Origin: Streptomyces griseoviridis | Lineage (GTDB): Bacteria; Actinomycetota; Actinomycetes; Streptomycetales; Streptomycetaceae | Reading direction: 5' to 3' | NCBI GenBank assembly: GCA_014649155.1 | Contig: BMSM01000004.1 | Location: 372,001 to 436,000 of the forward strand | Length of the DNA stretch: 64,000 nt | In this document: positions 17,893 through 27,252 of the stretch, one piece after another | Layout of the letters: each line of letters begins with the position of its first letter | How positions within the stretch are numbered: the first letter of the stretch is position 1 | Made by a program: the position numbers and the translations under genes | Notes under the pieces: model-generated | The model's database searches: none | Seen by the model: the letters and a program-made list of their open reading frames with translations, nothing else | What the model was told of the DNA's origin: nothing

Positions 17893-20219
17893 GCGTCGCG
17901 CAGTGGGCGCGCGATCTGGCGATGGGTGTCCGGTTCGCCCTGACCGGCGGACGCGAGGGCTGGACCCGGGCGCTGCTGACGGCCGTCGGGGTGGGCCTCG
18001 GGGTGGCGCTGCTGCTGCTGACGACGGCGATCCCGAGCGCCCTCGACGCGCGGCACGAGCGCGAGGCCGACCGCACGGACATCACCTGGATGGACAGCCC
18101 CGCGCCTCCGAAGGGCGAGGACACCCTGCTGGTCGCGGACCTCGACACGGAGTACCGCGGCCAGGAGATCCGGGGCCGCGGGATGGAGCCCGAGGGGCCC
18201 GGCGCTCCCGTGCCGCCCGGCCTGGACGCCGTCCCCGCCGTGGGCGAGATGGCCGTCTCCCCCGCGCTGCGGGAGCTGCTGGAGTCCGACTCCGGGAAGC
18301 TGCTGCGCGACCGGCTCCCGGACCGGATCACCGGCACCATCGCCGAGGAGGGCCTCGTCGGCTCGCGGGAGTTCGCCTTCGTCCGGGGCGCGGAGGGACT
18401 CGCCGCGCACCTCGGCGACTACCGCGTCACCCGGATCGACCACTTCGGCGCCTCCGACAGCGCGTCGGAGGGGCTCGACCCCGTCCTGCTGCTGCTGGTC
18501 ATCGTGGTGTTCGTGGTGCTGCTGATGCCGGTCGCGGTGTTCATCGCCACGGCCGTGCGGTTCGGTGGCGAGCGGCGCGACCGGCGGCTGGCCGCGCTGC
18601 GGCTGGTCGGCGCCGACGGCCGGATGACCCGGCGGATCGCCGCCGGCGAGGCGCTGGCGGGTTCGGTGCTCGGGCTGCTCTTCGGTACGGCGTTCTTCCT
18701 CGTGGGCCGGCAGCTCGCGGGGCAGGCCGTGGTGTACGACGTCAGCGTCTTCCCGAGTTATCTCGATCCCTCGCCGCTGCTGGCCCTGCTGGTGGCGGTG
18801 GCCGTCCCCACGGCCGCGGTGCTGGTCACGCTGTTCGCGCTGCGCGGGGTGGTCATCGAGCCGCTCGGCGTGGTGCGCACGGCGCGGCCCGCGCGGCGCC
18901 GGCTGTGGTGGCGGCTGCTGCTGCCGCTGGCCGGACTGGCGATGCTCTACCCGATGATCGGTCAGGGCCGCGAGGGCGGTGACTTCAACCAGTACCTGGT
19001 CGTCGGCGGTGTCGTCCTGCTGCTGATCGGCGTGACGGCGCTGCTGCCGTGGATCGTGGAGCGGTTCGTGGCCCGGCTGGGCGCCGGCCCGGTCGCCTGG
19101 CAGCTCGCGGTCCGGCGCATCCAGGTGAACAGCGGCACCGCGGCCCGCATGGTCAACGGCGTGGCGGTGGCCGTCGCCGGGGCGGTCGCCCTGCAGATGC
19201 TGTTCGCCGGGGTGGACGACGACTACACCCGGGACACCGGCCGGGACGTCTCCCGCGCCCAGATGCAGGTGACCCTGTCGGACGGGATGCCGGCCTCCGC
19301 CACCGCCGGGTTCGCGTCCACCGCGGGTGTCGAGAAGGTCTACGCCTTCTCGGAGGGCTCGGTCGGCGACCGCCGCACGGACCCGGAGAGCTCCGAGCAG
19401 GTGACGGTCGGGGACTGCGCGGCGCTGCGCGAGGTGGTCCGGCTGGACTCCTGCGCGGACGGTGACGTCTTCGCCGTCCTCGATCCCTCCTACGAGTCGG
19501 ACATCAAGGCGCTGGCCACGCCGGGACGGGTGCTGTACTTCGACCCGTCCTACGGCGACGACGAGGGCGCCCGGGTCGCCTGGACCGTGCCGGAGGGCGT
19601 CAAGAACGCCCGTGAGCGTGTCGGCCTGACCGCCAACACGACGACCGGGTTCCTGTTCACCCCGGCGGCCCTCGACGGCGAAGCGCTGGCGGGTCTGCGC
19701 ACGGAGGTCTACCTCCAGCTCGACCGGTCGGTGCCGGACCACCAGGAACAGGTGCGCAACACCGCCGCGGCCGTCGACCCCCTGGCCGACGTCATGGTCT
19801 GGTCGGCCACCGAGCAGAGCGAGAAGTTCACGGCCATCCGCACCGGCCTGTTCGTCGGCGCCGCCTGTGTGCTGGCACTGATCGGGGCGAGCCTGCTGGT
19901 GACGCAGCTGGAGCAGCTCCGCGAGCGCCGCAAGCTGCTGTCGTCGCTGGTCGCCTTCGGCACCCGGCGCCGCACCCTGGGCCTGTCGGTGCTGTGGCAG
20001 ACGGCGGTCCCCATCGCGGTGGGCCTGCTGCTCTCCGCGGTGGTGGGCCTGACCCTCGGCACCGTCCTGCTGAAGATGACCGGCACCCCGGTCCGGGTCG
20101 ACTGGCCGAGCCTGCTGTCGATGACGGGCGTGGGCGCGGCGGTCGTCCTGGTGGTGACGCTGCTCAGCCTGCCGCCGCTGCTGAAGCTGGTACGGCCGGA
20201 GGGGCTCAGGACGGAGTAG
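17889..20219 (+). CDS. FtsX-family ABC permease
   Basis: A 776-aa permease. An N-terminal transmembrane segment (about 28-50), a periplasmic-side domain, a first group of three TM helices with FtsX character (about 200-330), further helices around 340-400, a second large extracytoplasmic domain (about 440-650) and a final group of three helices (about 660-770). The duplicated FtsX layout and the lack of an own ATPase domain fit a MacB-like exporter or bacitracin/lipid II-linked system. It overlaps the 3-prime end of oxyR by 14 bp on the opposite strand. Confidence 0.88.
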   Translation: MSVAQWARDLAMGVRFALTGGREGWTRALLTAVGVGLGVALLLLTTAIPSALDARHEREADRTDITWMDSPAPPKGEDTLLVADLDTEYRGQEIRGRGMEPEGPGAPVPPGLDAVPAVGEMAVSPALRELLESDSGKLLRDRLPDRITGTIAEEGLVGSREFAFVRGAEGLAAHLGDYRVTRIDHFGASDSASEGLDPVLLLLVIVVFVVLLMPVAVFIATAVRFGGERRDRRLAALRLVGADGRMTRRIAAGEALAGSVLGLLFGTAFFLVGRQLAGQAVVYDVSVFPSYLDPSPLLALLVAVAVPTAAVLVTLFALRGVVIEPLGVVRTARPARRRLWWRLLLPLAGLAMLYPMIGQGREGGDFNQYLVVGGVVLLLIGVTALLPWIVERFVARLGAGPVAWQLAVRRIQVNSGTAARMVNGVAVAVAGAVALQMLFAGVDDDYTRDTGRDVSRAQMQVTLSDGMPASATAGFASTAGVEKVYAFSEGSVGDRRTDPESSEQVTVGDCAALREVVRLDSCADGDVFAVLDPSYESDIKALATPGRVLYFDPSYGDDEGARVAWTVPEGVKNARERVGLTANTTTGFLFTPAALDGEALAGLRTEVYLQLDRSVPDHQEQVRNTAAAVDPLADVMVWSATEQSEKFTAIRTGLFVGAACVLALIGASLLVTQLEQLRERRKLLSSLVAFGTRRRTLGLSVLWQTAVPIAVGLLLSAVVGLTLGTVLLKMTGTPVRVDWPSLLSMTGVGAAVVLVVTLLSLPPLLKLVRPEGLRTE

Positions 20220-21174
20220 TCCGGAGCCCCGGGTGCGCCACCCGCACGGGGAGTTCCCGTACCGCCTCCCGCAGGGAGTCCGCCAGTTGCTCGTACTCGG
20301 CGGCGCGGGCCGCGCCCGCGCGCATGGCCAGGGCGATCCGGCGGGTGGGCGCGGGCTCGGCGAAGTAGGCGGTGAGCAGGCCGGCGGCCCGGGAGGTCTC
20401 CACCCGTACCGCGGTGCGCGGCAGCAGGGTGACGCCGAGGCCGCCGGCGACGAGCTGGACCAGTGTGGACAGGCCGGCGGCCGTGGTGGTCGCCGGCACG
20501 TCCGCGCGTCCGGCCTCCCGGCAGATGTCCAGGGCCTGGTCGCGCAGGCAGTGGCCCTCGTCGAGCAGCAGCAGGTTGAGCGAGCGCAGCGCCGAGCGCG
20601 GGATGCCCTCCAGGCCGCCGAGGCGGTGCCCGAGCGGCGTGACGAGCACGAAGTCCTCGTCGAAGAGCGGGAGTTCGGTGACGCCGGGCATACCGAGCGG
20701 CACGGCGAGCAGCAGCAGGTCCAGGCGGCCGGAGGTGAGCCCGTCCAGCAGGCTCGCGGTCTGCTCCTCGTGCACCTGGAGGTCGAGTTCCGGGTGGCGC
20801 TCGTGCACCAGGCGCAGCACGGTCGGCAGCACGTACGGCGCGACGGTCGGGATGACGCCCAGCCGCAGGGCGCCGGTGAACGGGGCGCGCAGCGCCGCCG
20901 CCTCCTCGGTCAGCGCGCCGATCTCGGTGAGGACCGCCTTGGCCCGGACCAGGAGCCGTTCCCCCTCCGGAGTGAGCAGCACTCTGCGCGTCGTACGCTC
21001 GACGAGGGTGACACCGAGTGACTCCTCCAGGGCGGAGACGGCGCCCGACAGCGCGGGCTGGCTCATGCCGATCGCCGCGGCGGCATCGCGGAAGTGCAGA
21101 TGCTCGGCGACCGCGGCGAACGCGCGGAGCTGGGAGAGGCTGGGTTGCCTGGGCTTATTACCGGCCGTACTGAT
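20206..21174 (-). CDS. oxyR: OxyR peroxide-sensing LysR regulator with non-canonical start
   Basis: LysR-type activator of peroxide defence, divergent from ahpC-ahpD. The HTH (about residues 10-70; LSQLRAFAAVAEHLHF, GMSQPALSGAVSALEE) and the effector domain are complete. The redox cysteines are C209 (in DEGHCLRDQ) and C218, nine apart as in E. coli C199/C208. Oddity: the frame has no ATG, GTG, TTG or CTG near the homology start. A perfect GGAGGT is followed 4 nt later by an in-frame ATC (21174-21172), then AGT ACG GCC GGT. I therefore give ATC as the tentative start (322 aa); the nearest upstream TTG lacks a ribosome-binding site. Confidence 0.9.
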   Translation of the reverse strand: MSTAGNKPRQPSLSQLRAFAAVAEHLHFRDAAAAIGMSQPALSGAVSALEESLGVTLVERTTRRVLLTPEGERLLVRAKAVLTEIGALTEEAAALRAPFTGALRLGVIPTVAPYVLPTVLRLVHERHPELDLQVHEEQTASLLDGLTSGRLDLLLLAVPLGMPGVTELPLFDEDFVLVTPLGHRLGGLEGIPRSALRSLNLLLLDEGHCLRDQALDICREAGRADVPATTTAAGLSTLVQLVAGGLGVTLLPRTAVRVETSRAAGLLTAYFAEPAPTRRIALAMRAGAARAAEYEQLADSLREAVRELPVRVAHPGLRTTPS

Positions 21175-21303
21175 AACTACCTCCGATCGACGCGACCGAG
21201 TGTAGCTATTTCCGTAATCAATGCACCCTGTGCCACCATCAGAACCGTCCAACCCATGGGAAACGTCTGCAAAATGGGCGTTTCTTCGCTGCAAGGAGAG
21301 CGC

Positions 21304-21858
21304 GTGCTCACTGTCGGTGACAAGTTCCCCGAGTTCGAACTGACCGCCTGCGTCTCGCTGGAGAAGGGCAAGGAGTTCGAGACGATCAACCACAAGACCT
21401 ACGAGGGCAAGTGGAAGATCGTGTTCGCCTGGCCCAAGGACTTCACCTTCGTGTGCCCGACCGAGATCGCGGCCTTCGGCAAGCTGAACGACGAGTTCGC
21501 CGACCGCGACGCCCAGATCCTCGGGTTCTCCGGTGACTCGGAGTTCGTGCACCACGCCTGGCGCAAGGACCACCCGGACCTGACCGACCTGCCGTTCCCG
21601 ATGATGGCCGACTCCAAGCACGAGCTGATGCGCGCGCTCGGCATCGAGGGCGAGGACGGCTTCGCGCAGCGCGCGGTCTTCATCGTGGACCAGAACAACG
21701 AGATCCAGTTCACCATGGTGACCGCCGGCTCCGTCGGCCGTAACCCCAAGGAGGTCCTGCGGGTCCTGGACGCCCTGCAGACCGACGAGCTCTGCCCGTG
21801 CAACTGGAGCAAGGGCGACGAGACCCTGGACCCGGTCGCGCTGCTGTCGGGGGAGTGA
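21304..21858 (+). CDS. ahpC: Alkyl hydroperoxide reductase AhpC (peroxiredoxin)
   Basis: A 184-aa peroxiredoxin that reduces organic and hydrogen peroxides. The peroxidatic cysteine is C51 in FTFVCPTEI; C164 and C166 in ELCPCNW are resolving residues typical of actinobacterial AhpC, which is recharged by AhpD rather than AhpF. GTG start at 21304, with AAGGAGAG just upstream. ahpD follows 6 nt after the stop. The divergent position next to oxyR and the AT-rich 130-bp gap imply OxyR control. Confidence 0.95.
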   Translation: MLTVGDKFPEFELTACVSLEKGKEFETINHKTYEGKWKIVFAWPKDFTFVCPTEIAAFGKLNDEFADRDAQILGFSGDSEFVHHAWRKDHPDLTDLPFPMMADSKHELMRALGIEGEDGFAQRAVFIVDQNNEIQFTMVTAGSVGRNPKEVLRVLDALQTDELCPCNWSKGDETLDPVALLSGE

Positions 21859-21864
21859 GCTGAC

Positions 21865-22398
21865 ATGTCCCTCGACTCCCTGAAGTCCGCCATACCGGAC
21901 TACGCCAAGGACCTGAAGCTCAACCTGGGCTCGGTCATCGGCAACTCCGACCTCCCGGCGCAGCAGCTGTGGGGCACCGTGCTGGCGACCGCCATCGCCT
22001 CGCGCTCCCCGATCGTGCTGCGCGAGCTGGAGCCGGAGGCGAAGGCGAACCTGTCGCCGGAGGCGTACACGGCCGCCAAGTCGGCCGCCGCCGTCATGGC
22101 GATGAACAACGTCTTCTACCGCACCCGGCACCTGCTGTCGGACCACGAGTACGGCACCCTGCGCGCCGGGCTGCGGATGAACGTCATCGGCAACCCGGGC
22201 GTCGACAAGGTCGACTTCGAGCTGTGGTCCTTCGCGGTCTCCGCGATCAACGGCTGCGGCATGTGCCTCGACTCGCACGAGCAGGTGCTCCGCAAGGCCG
22301 GCCTGGACCGGGAGACGGTCCAGGAGGCGTTCAAGATCGCGGCCGTGATCCAGGCCGTGGGCGTCACGCTGGACGCCGAGGCGGTCCTCGCCGAGTAG
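21865..22398 (+). CDS. ahpD: Alkyl hydroperoxidase AhpD
   Basis: A 177-aa CMD-family disulfide reductase that regenerates AhpC, in mycobacteria using lipoamide-linked electrons. The active-site CxxC is C131/C134 in [12 protein letters not shown] with H138, the family signature; the helical bundle begins [23 protein letters not shown] 21865 is preceded by GGGGGAGTGAG. It forms a two-gene operon with ahpC and is followed by an exceptionally long perfect terminator hairpin. Confidence 0.95.
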   Translation: MSLDSLKSAIPDYAKDLKLNLGSVIGNSDLPAQQLWGTVLATAIASRSPIVLRELEPEAKANLSPEAYTAAKSAAAVMAMNNVFYRTRHLLSDHEYGTLRAGLRMNVIGNPGVDKVDFELWSFAVSAINGCGMCLDSHEQVLRKAGLDRETVQEAFKIAAVIQAVGVTLDAEAVLAE

Positions 22399-22408
22399 CA
22401 CCCCGCGC

Positions 22409-22466
22409 ACGGCACGACGACGGGCCCCGCCCACCTTCCGGTGGGCGGGGCCCGTCGTCGTGCCGT
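22409..22466. terminator. Bidirectional terminator, 27-bp perfect stem
   Basis: Arms 22409-22435 and 22440-22466 pair perfectly around a TTCC loop, between ahpD and the convergent AI-2E exporter gene. The right arm reaches the first base of the exporter stop codon. Confidence 0.85.
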
Positions 22467-23803
22467 CACGCGGAGGCCGGGTCCTGGTCCGGCGGGGGCG
22501 GGGGCGGCGGCTCGGCCGCGGGGGCCGCGTCCGTCGACGTCGCCCCGTGCGGCTTCGGCGCGCCGCGCAGTGCGGACTCGCGGGAGTACGCCCGCAGATA
22601 GCCGACGACCGTGTTGGTCACCGCGACCAGCGGTACGGCGACCACCGCGCCGCCGATGCCGGCCACCAGCCCGCCCGCGGCGACCGCGAGGACCACCGCG
22701 AGCGGGTGGACGCGGACCGCGCGGCCCAGGATGAACGGCTGGAGGATGTGCCCCTCGATCTGCTGCACCGCCAGCACCACCACGAGGGTCATCACGGCGG
22801 TGAACACGCCCTGGGTGACCAGCGCGACGACGACCGCGAGCGCCCCCGACACCACGGCGCCGACCAGCGGGACGAACGCGAACAGGAAGATGAACACGGC
22901 CAGCGGCACGGCCATCGGCACATCGAGGAAGTAGATGCCGAGGCCGATGAAGACGGCGTCGATGAAGGCCACTATCACCGTGCCGCGCACATACGCGGTC
23001 AGCGTCCGCCAGGCCCGCGGTCCGGCGCCGGCCACGCCCGGGCGGGCGGCGGCCGGGACCAGCTTCAGCGTCCACTCCCAGATCCGCTTGCCGTCGTAGA
23101 GCAGGAACAGGGTGGAGAAGACGGCCAGCAGGATGCCGGTGAGGGTCTCGACGACGACGGTCACGCCCTCCAGCCCCGCGGAGGTGATCTGGTCGGTGTT
23201 GGCGCCGACCGCCTCCCGGAGGTTCTTGGCGATCTCGTTGATCTGCTTGTCGGTGACGTGGAACGGGCTGTCGAGCAGCCAGCGGCGCAGCTCGTCGATG
23301 CCGTCCTGGACCTGGTCGGAGAGGTTGTCGATGTTCTCCATGACCTGCCAGGTGACGAACCAGCCGATCAGGCCCATCACCACGAACCCGCCGAACGCGG
23401 TGAGCGCCGTCGCCACCCCGCGCGGCACCCCGCGCCGCCGCAGCCGCGCCACCGTCGGCTGGAGCAGCGCGGTGATCAGCAGCGCGATGACGAAGGCCAG
23501 CACGACGAGTTGGACGGCGCTGATCACCTTCATCAGCACCCACACGGTCCCGGCGAGCACCAGCAGCCGCCAGCCCGCCTCGGCGGCGACCCGGACGCCC
23601 CACGGCACGGCCTGGGCGGGGTCGGGCCGGGAGTACGCCGCGGGCGGGTGGTCCGGTGGCTGCGGCAGCGGGTCGTAGGACCGCGGCCGGTCGGACTCGG
23701 CGGCCTCCTCCCGCTCCGCCTCGGCACGGCGCTGCTCCAGCGTCCGGCTCATGTGGGTCAGCCCGGAGCCGAGCCGGCCGATCCACCCTGGCACTCGCGA
23801 CAT
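22466..23803 (-). CDS. AI-2E / PerM-family transporter
   Basis: A 445-aa membrane protein of the AI-2 exporter superfamily. A cytoplasmic N-terminus (1-75), seven to eight transmembrane helices starting with WRLLVLAGTVWVLMKVISAV, the family central segment with DGIDELRRWL, and the C-terminal signature VPLVGAVVSGALAVVVAL followed by EGHILQPFILGR. The tail is proline-rich (residues 425-440). Substrate in Streptomyces is unknown; AI-2 itself is not established for this genus. The ATG at 23803 has AGAGGGA upstream. Confidence 0.87.
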   Translation of the reverse strand: MSRVPGWIGRLGSGLTHMSRTLEQRRAEAEREEAAESDRPRSYDPLPQPPDHPPAAYSRPDPAQAVPWGVRVAAEAGWRLLVLAGTVWVLMKVISAVQLVVLAFVIALLITALLQPTVARLRRRGVPRGVATALTAFGGFVVMGLIGWFVTWQVMENIDNLSDQVQDGIDELRRWLLDSPFHVTDKQINEIAKNLREAVGANTDQITSAGLEGVTVVVETLTGILLAVFSTLFLLYDGKRIWEWTLKLVPAAARPGVAGAGPRAWRTLTAYVRGTVIVAFIDAVFIGLGIYFLDVPMAVPLAVFIFLFAFVPLVGAVVSGALAVVVALVTQGVFTAVMTLVVVLAVQQIEGHILQPFILGRAVRVHPLAVVLAVAAGGLVAGIGGAVVAVPLVAVTNTVVGYLRAYSRESALRGAPKPHGATSTDAAPAAEPPPPPPPDQDPASA

Positions 23804-23882
23804 GGATGTCCCTCTTCCCCCGTCTCTCCTCAGCACTCCCCCTGGAGCCGTCGCTGTCGACCGTACAGGGCGGGCACGCGAA

Positions 23883-23911
23883 AGCCCCTCACCGCAGGAC
23901 GGCGAGGGGCT
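23883..23911 (-). terminator. Hairpin after the transglycosylase gene
   Basis: An 8-bp stem (AGCCCCTC, 23883-23890, with 23904-23911) extended by a 3-bp inner stem lies 20 nt downstream of the stop at 23932. Confidence 0.5.
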
Positions 23912-23931
23912 GTACGGGGTTGAGCGGGGGC

Positions 23932-24642
23932 TCAGTACCAGTGGTTGGCCTGCCAGAAGGCCCAGGCCTCGCACGGGCTGCCGTAGCGCCCGTCCATGTA
24001 GCTCAGGCCCCACTTGATCTGGGTGGCCGGGTTGGTCTGCCAGTCGGAGCCGGCCGAGGAGTACTTGGAGGCGGGCAGCGCCTGGAAGAGGCCGTAGGCA
24101 CCCGAGGAGGCGTTGACCGCCTGGTAGTTCCAGCTCGACTCGTGGTTCACGATGTTGCTGAAGCACTGGAACTGGGCGCTCGGCACCATCTGGCGTGCCA
24201 TCGCCTGGATCTCGGCGACGCTGTAGGAGCTCTGGACGGAGAAGCTGGCGGCGTCGCGGGTGGCGCTGCGGCTGGCCTCCGCTTCCTTCGCCTCGCGCTC
24301 GGCGGCCTCCCGCTCGGCCTTCTTCCTGGCCGCCTCGTCGGCTTCCTTCTTCTTGGCGACCGCGGTCCGGGCGGCGGCCTTGCGCGCCGCTTCCTCGGCC
24401 TCCTTCTTGGCGCCCGCGTCCGCGGCGATGGCCTGAGCGTCGGCCTGCTGCGTCAGGGACGCGGTCTGCACCACGGCCTGCTGTCCCGCGGGGATGTCCG
24501 CGAGGAGCGTGGTGCCAGCGGCCGTCGCTTCGGCGTCGTTGTTCTGCGCGGTGCTGCCCGAGGCAACTCCGACGACGCTTCCGACGGCGGTGACCGCGGT
24601 GGCCGAGGCCACTGCGAATCCCCGGACCGAGATCCGGCTCAC
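23932..24642 (-). CDS. Secreted lytic transglycosylase-like protein
   Basis: A 236-aa exported protein. Signal peptide SRISVRGFAVASATAVTAVG and following; a long Ala/Lys/Glu-rich coiled coil (about residues 75-145, KKEAEEAARKAAARTAVAK); and a C-terminal SLT-like domain (about 155-236) with FSNIVNHESSWNYQAVN, where the glutamate of HESSW is the likely catalytic residue, GAYGLFQALP and WGLSYMDGRYGSP. I prefer GTG 24642, 6 nt after GGAAGGA, over ATG 24660. It probably trims peptidoglycan during growth or germination. No c-di-AMP (ydaO) riboswitch is recognisable in its leader. Confidence 0.85.
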   Translation of the reverse strand: MSRISVRGFAVASATAVTAVGSVVGVASGSTAQNNDAEATAAGTTLLADIPAGQQAVVQTASLTQQADAQAIAADAGAKKEAEEAARKAAARTAVAKKKEADEAARKKAEREAAEREAKEAEASRSATRDAASFSVQSSYSVAEIQAMARQMVPSAQFQCFSNIVNHESSWNYQAVNASSGAYGLFQALPASKYSSAGSDWQTNPATQIKWGLSYMDGRYGSPCEAWAFWQANHWY

Positions 24643-25041
24643 ACGGTTTCCTTCCAGCATCGCCCGCTTCGGTGACCCTCGCGGACGCGATCGTGCCCCT
24701 GGCACTGGCCTCCCCAACTTCGGGGTCACGGGAGGCGCGGGCCCGGTGGGCAACTCCCGGTGCGGGAGCGCCGCGTGGTGCTCGGGCGGCATACGACGTG
24801 TCTATGGAGTTGGCACTGGTGCTTCTGGTTGTCCGTACCGCTGGGGGTACAGGTGTGTCGTATGCGGGGCCTGACAGGAAGGAGACTCTGCCGTACCCGG
24901 ACGGCGCGAGGCAATCTTGAGTTGCGTGTGAAAGCTCACATGCCGTTTGGGGCCGTCGGATGACGGAAACTCCCGCACGCGAAGGCGCCGCCCGGCTAGG
25001 CTCTTGGCCTTTTCGCCGGACGGCGCCCGGGGACGGTCTTC
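24643..25041. other. Intergenic leader region (399 bp)
   Basis: No convincing gene. The left part is the minus-strand leader of the transglycosylase gene and contains small hairpins, including mutually exclusive pairings around 24708-24736 (GCCTCC with GGAGGC versus CCCC with GGGG). The right part holds the putative phoH terminator at 24984-25027. Confidence 0.5.
24984..25027 (-). terminator. Probable phoH terminator
   Basis: A 7-bp GGCGCCG/CGGCGCC stem (24984-24990 with 25021-25027), an inner CCGG pair and a loop of about 20 nt, starting 15 nt after the phoH stop at 25042. Confidence 0.45.
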
Positions 25042-26367
25042 TCAGATGCGGCCGTCCTCCAGCATTTCGGTCACCAGCGCCGCGATCTGGGACCGCTCGG
25101 AGCGGGTCAGCGTGACGTGGGCGAAGAGCGGATGCCCCTTCAGCTTCTCGACCACGGCGACGACTCCGTCGTAGCGGCCGACGCGGAGGTTGTCCCGCTG
25201 GGCCACGTCGTGGGTGAGGACGACCCGGGAGTCGGCGCCGATCCGGGAGAGGACCGTCAGCAGGACGTTGCGCTCCAGGGACTGGGCCTCGTCGACGATG
25301 ACGAACGCGTCGTGCAGCGACCGGCCGCGGATGTGGGTGAGCGGCAGCACCTCCAGCATGCCGCGCGCGGTCACCTCCTCGATGACCTCGCGGCTGGTGA
25401 CCGCCGAGAGGGTGTCGAAGACGGCCTGCGCCCAGGGGCTCATCTTCTCGGCCTCGGTGCCGGGCAGATAGCCCAGTTCCTGGCCGCCGACCGCGTACAG
25501 CGGCCGGAAGACCATCACCTTCTGGTGCTGCCGGCGCTCCAGCACCGCTTCCAGGCCCGCGCAGAGCGCCAGCGCCGACTTGCCGGTGCCGGCCCGGCCG
25601 CCCATCGACACGATCCCGATGTCGGGGTCGAGCAGCAGGTCGAGCGCGATGCGCTGCTCGGCGCTGCGGCCCTTGATGCCGAACGCCTCCCGGTCGCCGC
25701 GGACCAGCCGGACGGTGCCGTCGGCGGCGACCCGGCCCAGTGCCTTGCCGCGCTCCGACTGGATCGTCAGGCCGGTGTGCACGGGCAGCCCGGCGGCCTC
25801 GGGCACGTGCACGTGCCCTTCCTCGAAGAGGACGTCCACCTGCTCGCCGGGCAGGGTCAGTTCGCTCATGCCGGTCCAGCCGGAGGAGTCCGTGATGGCC
25901 AGTTCGGCCCGGTACTCCTCGGCGAGCAGGCCGACGGAGGACGCCTTGATCCTGAGCGGGAGGTCCTTCGACACGACGGTGACGTCGAACCCCTCGGCCT
26001 GCAGGTTGCGGGCGACCGCGAGGATGCGGGAGTCGTTGTCCCCCAGCCGGTAGCCGCTGGGCAGCACGCTGGGGTCCGAGTGGTTCAGCTCGACCCGCAG
26101 GGTCCCTCCCAGCTCTCCGGTCGGGATGGGGGCGTCCAGGCGGCCGTGCCGGACCCGGCAGTCGTCGAGCAGGCGCAGGGCCTGCCGGGCGAAGTAGCCG
26201 AGTTCGGGATGGTTCCGCTTGGCCTCCAGCTCCGTGACCACGACGATGGGGAGCACGACCTCGTGCTCGTCGAAGCGGCTGAGGGCGTTGGGATCGGCCA
26301 GCAGGACGCTGGTGTCGAGAACGTAGGTGCGCCGGTCAGGCTTGGGGCGCTTTGCGCTGGTCACCAC
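25042..26367 (-). CDS. PhoH family ATPase with N-terminal PIN domain (PhoH2-type)
   Basis: About 441 aa. The N-terminal PIN RNase domain (about 10-150; [55 protein letters not shown], with the acidic metal ligands) is fused to a PhoH P-loop ATPase (Walker [11 protein letters not shown], Walker [14 protein letters not shown], arginine-rich tail). PhoH2 proteins are ATP-dependent RNA helicase-RNases. The start is one of two adjacent GTG codons at 26367 and 26364; both follow GAGGGGG. The 370 nt upstream are crossed by an intrinsic terminator, so it likely has its own promoter below 26741. Confidence 0.88.
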   Translation of the reverse strand: MVTSAKRPKPDRRTYVLDTSVLLADPNALSRFDEHEVVLPIVVVTELEAKRNHPELGYFARQALRLLDDCRVRHGRLDAPIPTGELGGTLRVELNHSDPSVLPSGYRLGDNDSRILAVARNLQAEGFDVTVVSKDLPLRIKASSVGLLAEEYRAELAITDSSGWTGMSELTLPGEQVDVLFEEGHVHVPEAAGLPVHTGLTIQSERGKALGRVAADGTVRLVRGDREAFGIKGRSAEQRIALDLLLDPDIGIVSMGGRAGTGKSALALCAGLEAVLERRQHQKVMVFRPLYAVGGQELGYLPGTEAEKMSPWAQAVFDTLSAVTSREVIEEVTARGMLEVLPLTHIRGRSLHDAFVIVDEAQSLERNVLLTVLSRIGADSRVVLTHDVAQRDNLRVGRYDGVVAVVEKLKGHPLFAHVTLTRSERSQIAALVTEMLEDGRI

Positions 26368-26740
26368 GGAAGGACGTACCCCCTCGGAAGAGGTCGGGGA
26401 GCGACGGAGTGGGGCTGGACCGGTCGACGGCCGCGATGCACGCACCGCACGGGCCGGGGACCGGCCCTCCACTGCTGCCGTGCCGTGACCGCACGGTCGG
26501 GCTGGTGCAAAGGACCTCCCGGGCGGACGGCCCCGTGCCGCCCGCTGAGATCCGACACCCGTGGTTCGGGCGTCGGCCTGGTTGCTTTATGCCCTTCCCG
26601 GAGCGCGGCCATGCCCCGGCATATGACGGCGGGCTGATGAACTGTTCGTTACGCCCGTTCCGCCCGGTGGCGGGTGGGTCCGCGGGGGCGGTCGCCGCGC
26701 CCGCGCGGGCAGCGGCCCGGGGCCCGGTCCGGCCACACAG

Positions 26741-26781
26741 AAAAAACGGGCCGGTCCGTGGGGGGGAGACGGACCGGCCCG
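26741..26781 (-). terminator. Intrinsic terminator with U-tract on the minus strand
   Basis: A perfect 13-bp stem (26747-26759 with 26769-26781), a 9-nt loop, and six A residues at 26741-26746 that become a U-run for leftward transcripts. It is the only hairpin in the window with a classic U-tract. No recognisable gene ends at it; the nearest upstream minus-strand stop is 488 bp away. Confidence 0.75.
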
Positions 26782-27226
26782 AGGGGGGGTTTCCACCATA
26801 ACCCTTCGTGAGGGCAAGTGGGCACATCGGCGCGGAACAACTACTCTCCGGATTCGTCCGGCGACGCCGCGCAGACCCACGGAGCCTCGATTCACATGGG
26901 GATCATGGCCGGATCACAGCACGATCCCATGGGAAACGGGTGACCGGAGAGGTGATCCGCAGGGCCCGGCGCACTTCGGGCTCCGTTCCGGTGAAGTGCC
27001 CCCGCTTCCCCCGGCCGGGGGACGCCACCGGCGAACGCGCACTTGACCCGGCACCGCGCAGCCCCCTCCACTGCGCGGTGCCACCCACGTGGCTTTGCTC
27101 ACGCGAATCGGATTGGTCCGAACTTACGCGATCCGGCGGGGTGCGATCGAGTCGCGGGAGCCGGGGCGGGATAACGATGTGGACACCCCATGGAACTCCC
27201 GGAGGTGCCCCGGAGACCCCGGACGG

Positions 27227-27252
27227 AGCAATCTGAGCAAATAACAGCAAAT
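27227..27252. repeat. Helically phased AGCAA(A)T repeats
   Basis: AGCAAT (27227), AGCAAAT (27236) and AGCAAAT (27246) recur at 9-10 bp spacing in the most AT-rich stretch of the region, just beyond the 3-prime end of the methyltransferase gene. Spacing by one helical turn suggests cooperative protein binding. Confidence 0.4.

Noticed and set aside
21175..21275. Upstream TTG as the oxyR start
   Set aside because: No ribosome-binding site, overlaps the ahpC leader, and the added residues are not LysR-like.
24643..24960. c-di-AMP (ydaO-type) riboswitch upstream of the transglycosylase gene
   Set aside because: Expected for cell-wall hydrolases in actinobacteria, but I could not find the conserved blocks on the minus strand; only generic hairpins are visible.
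26808..27236. 142-codon plus-strand frame in the long non-coding region
   Set aside because: Composition is Arg/Pro/Ser-rich without domain character, and no ribosome-binding site or conserved start is seen.
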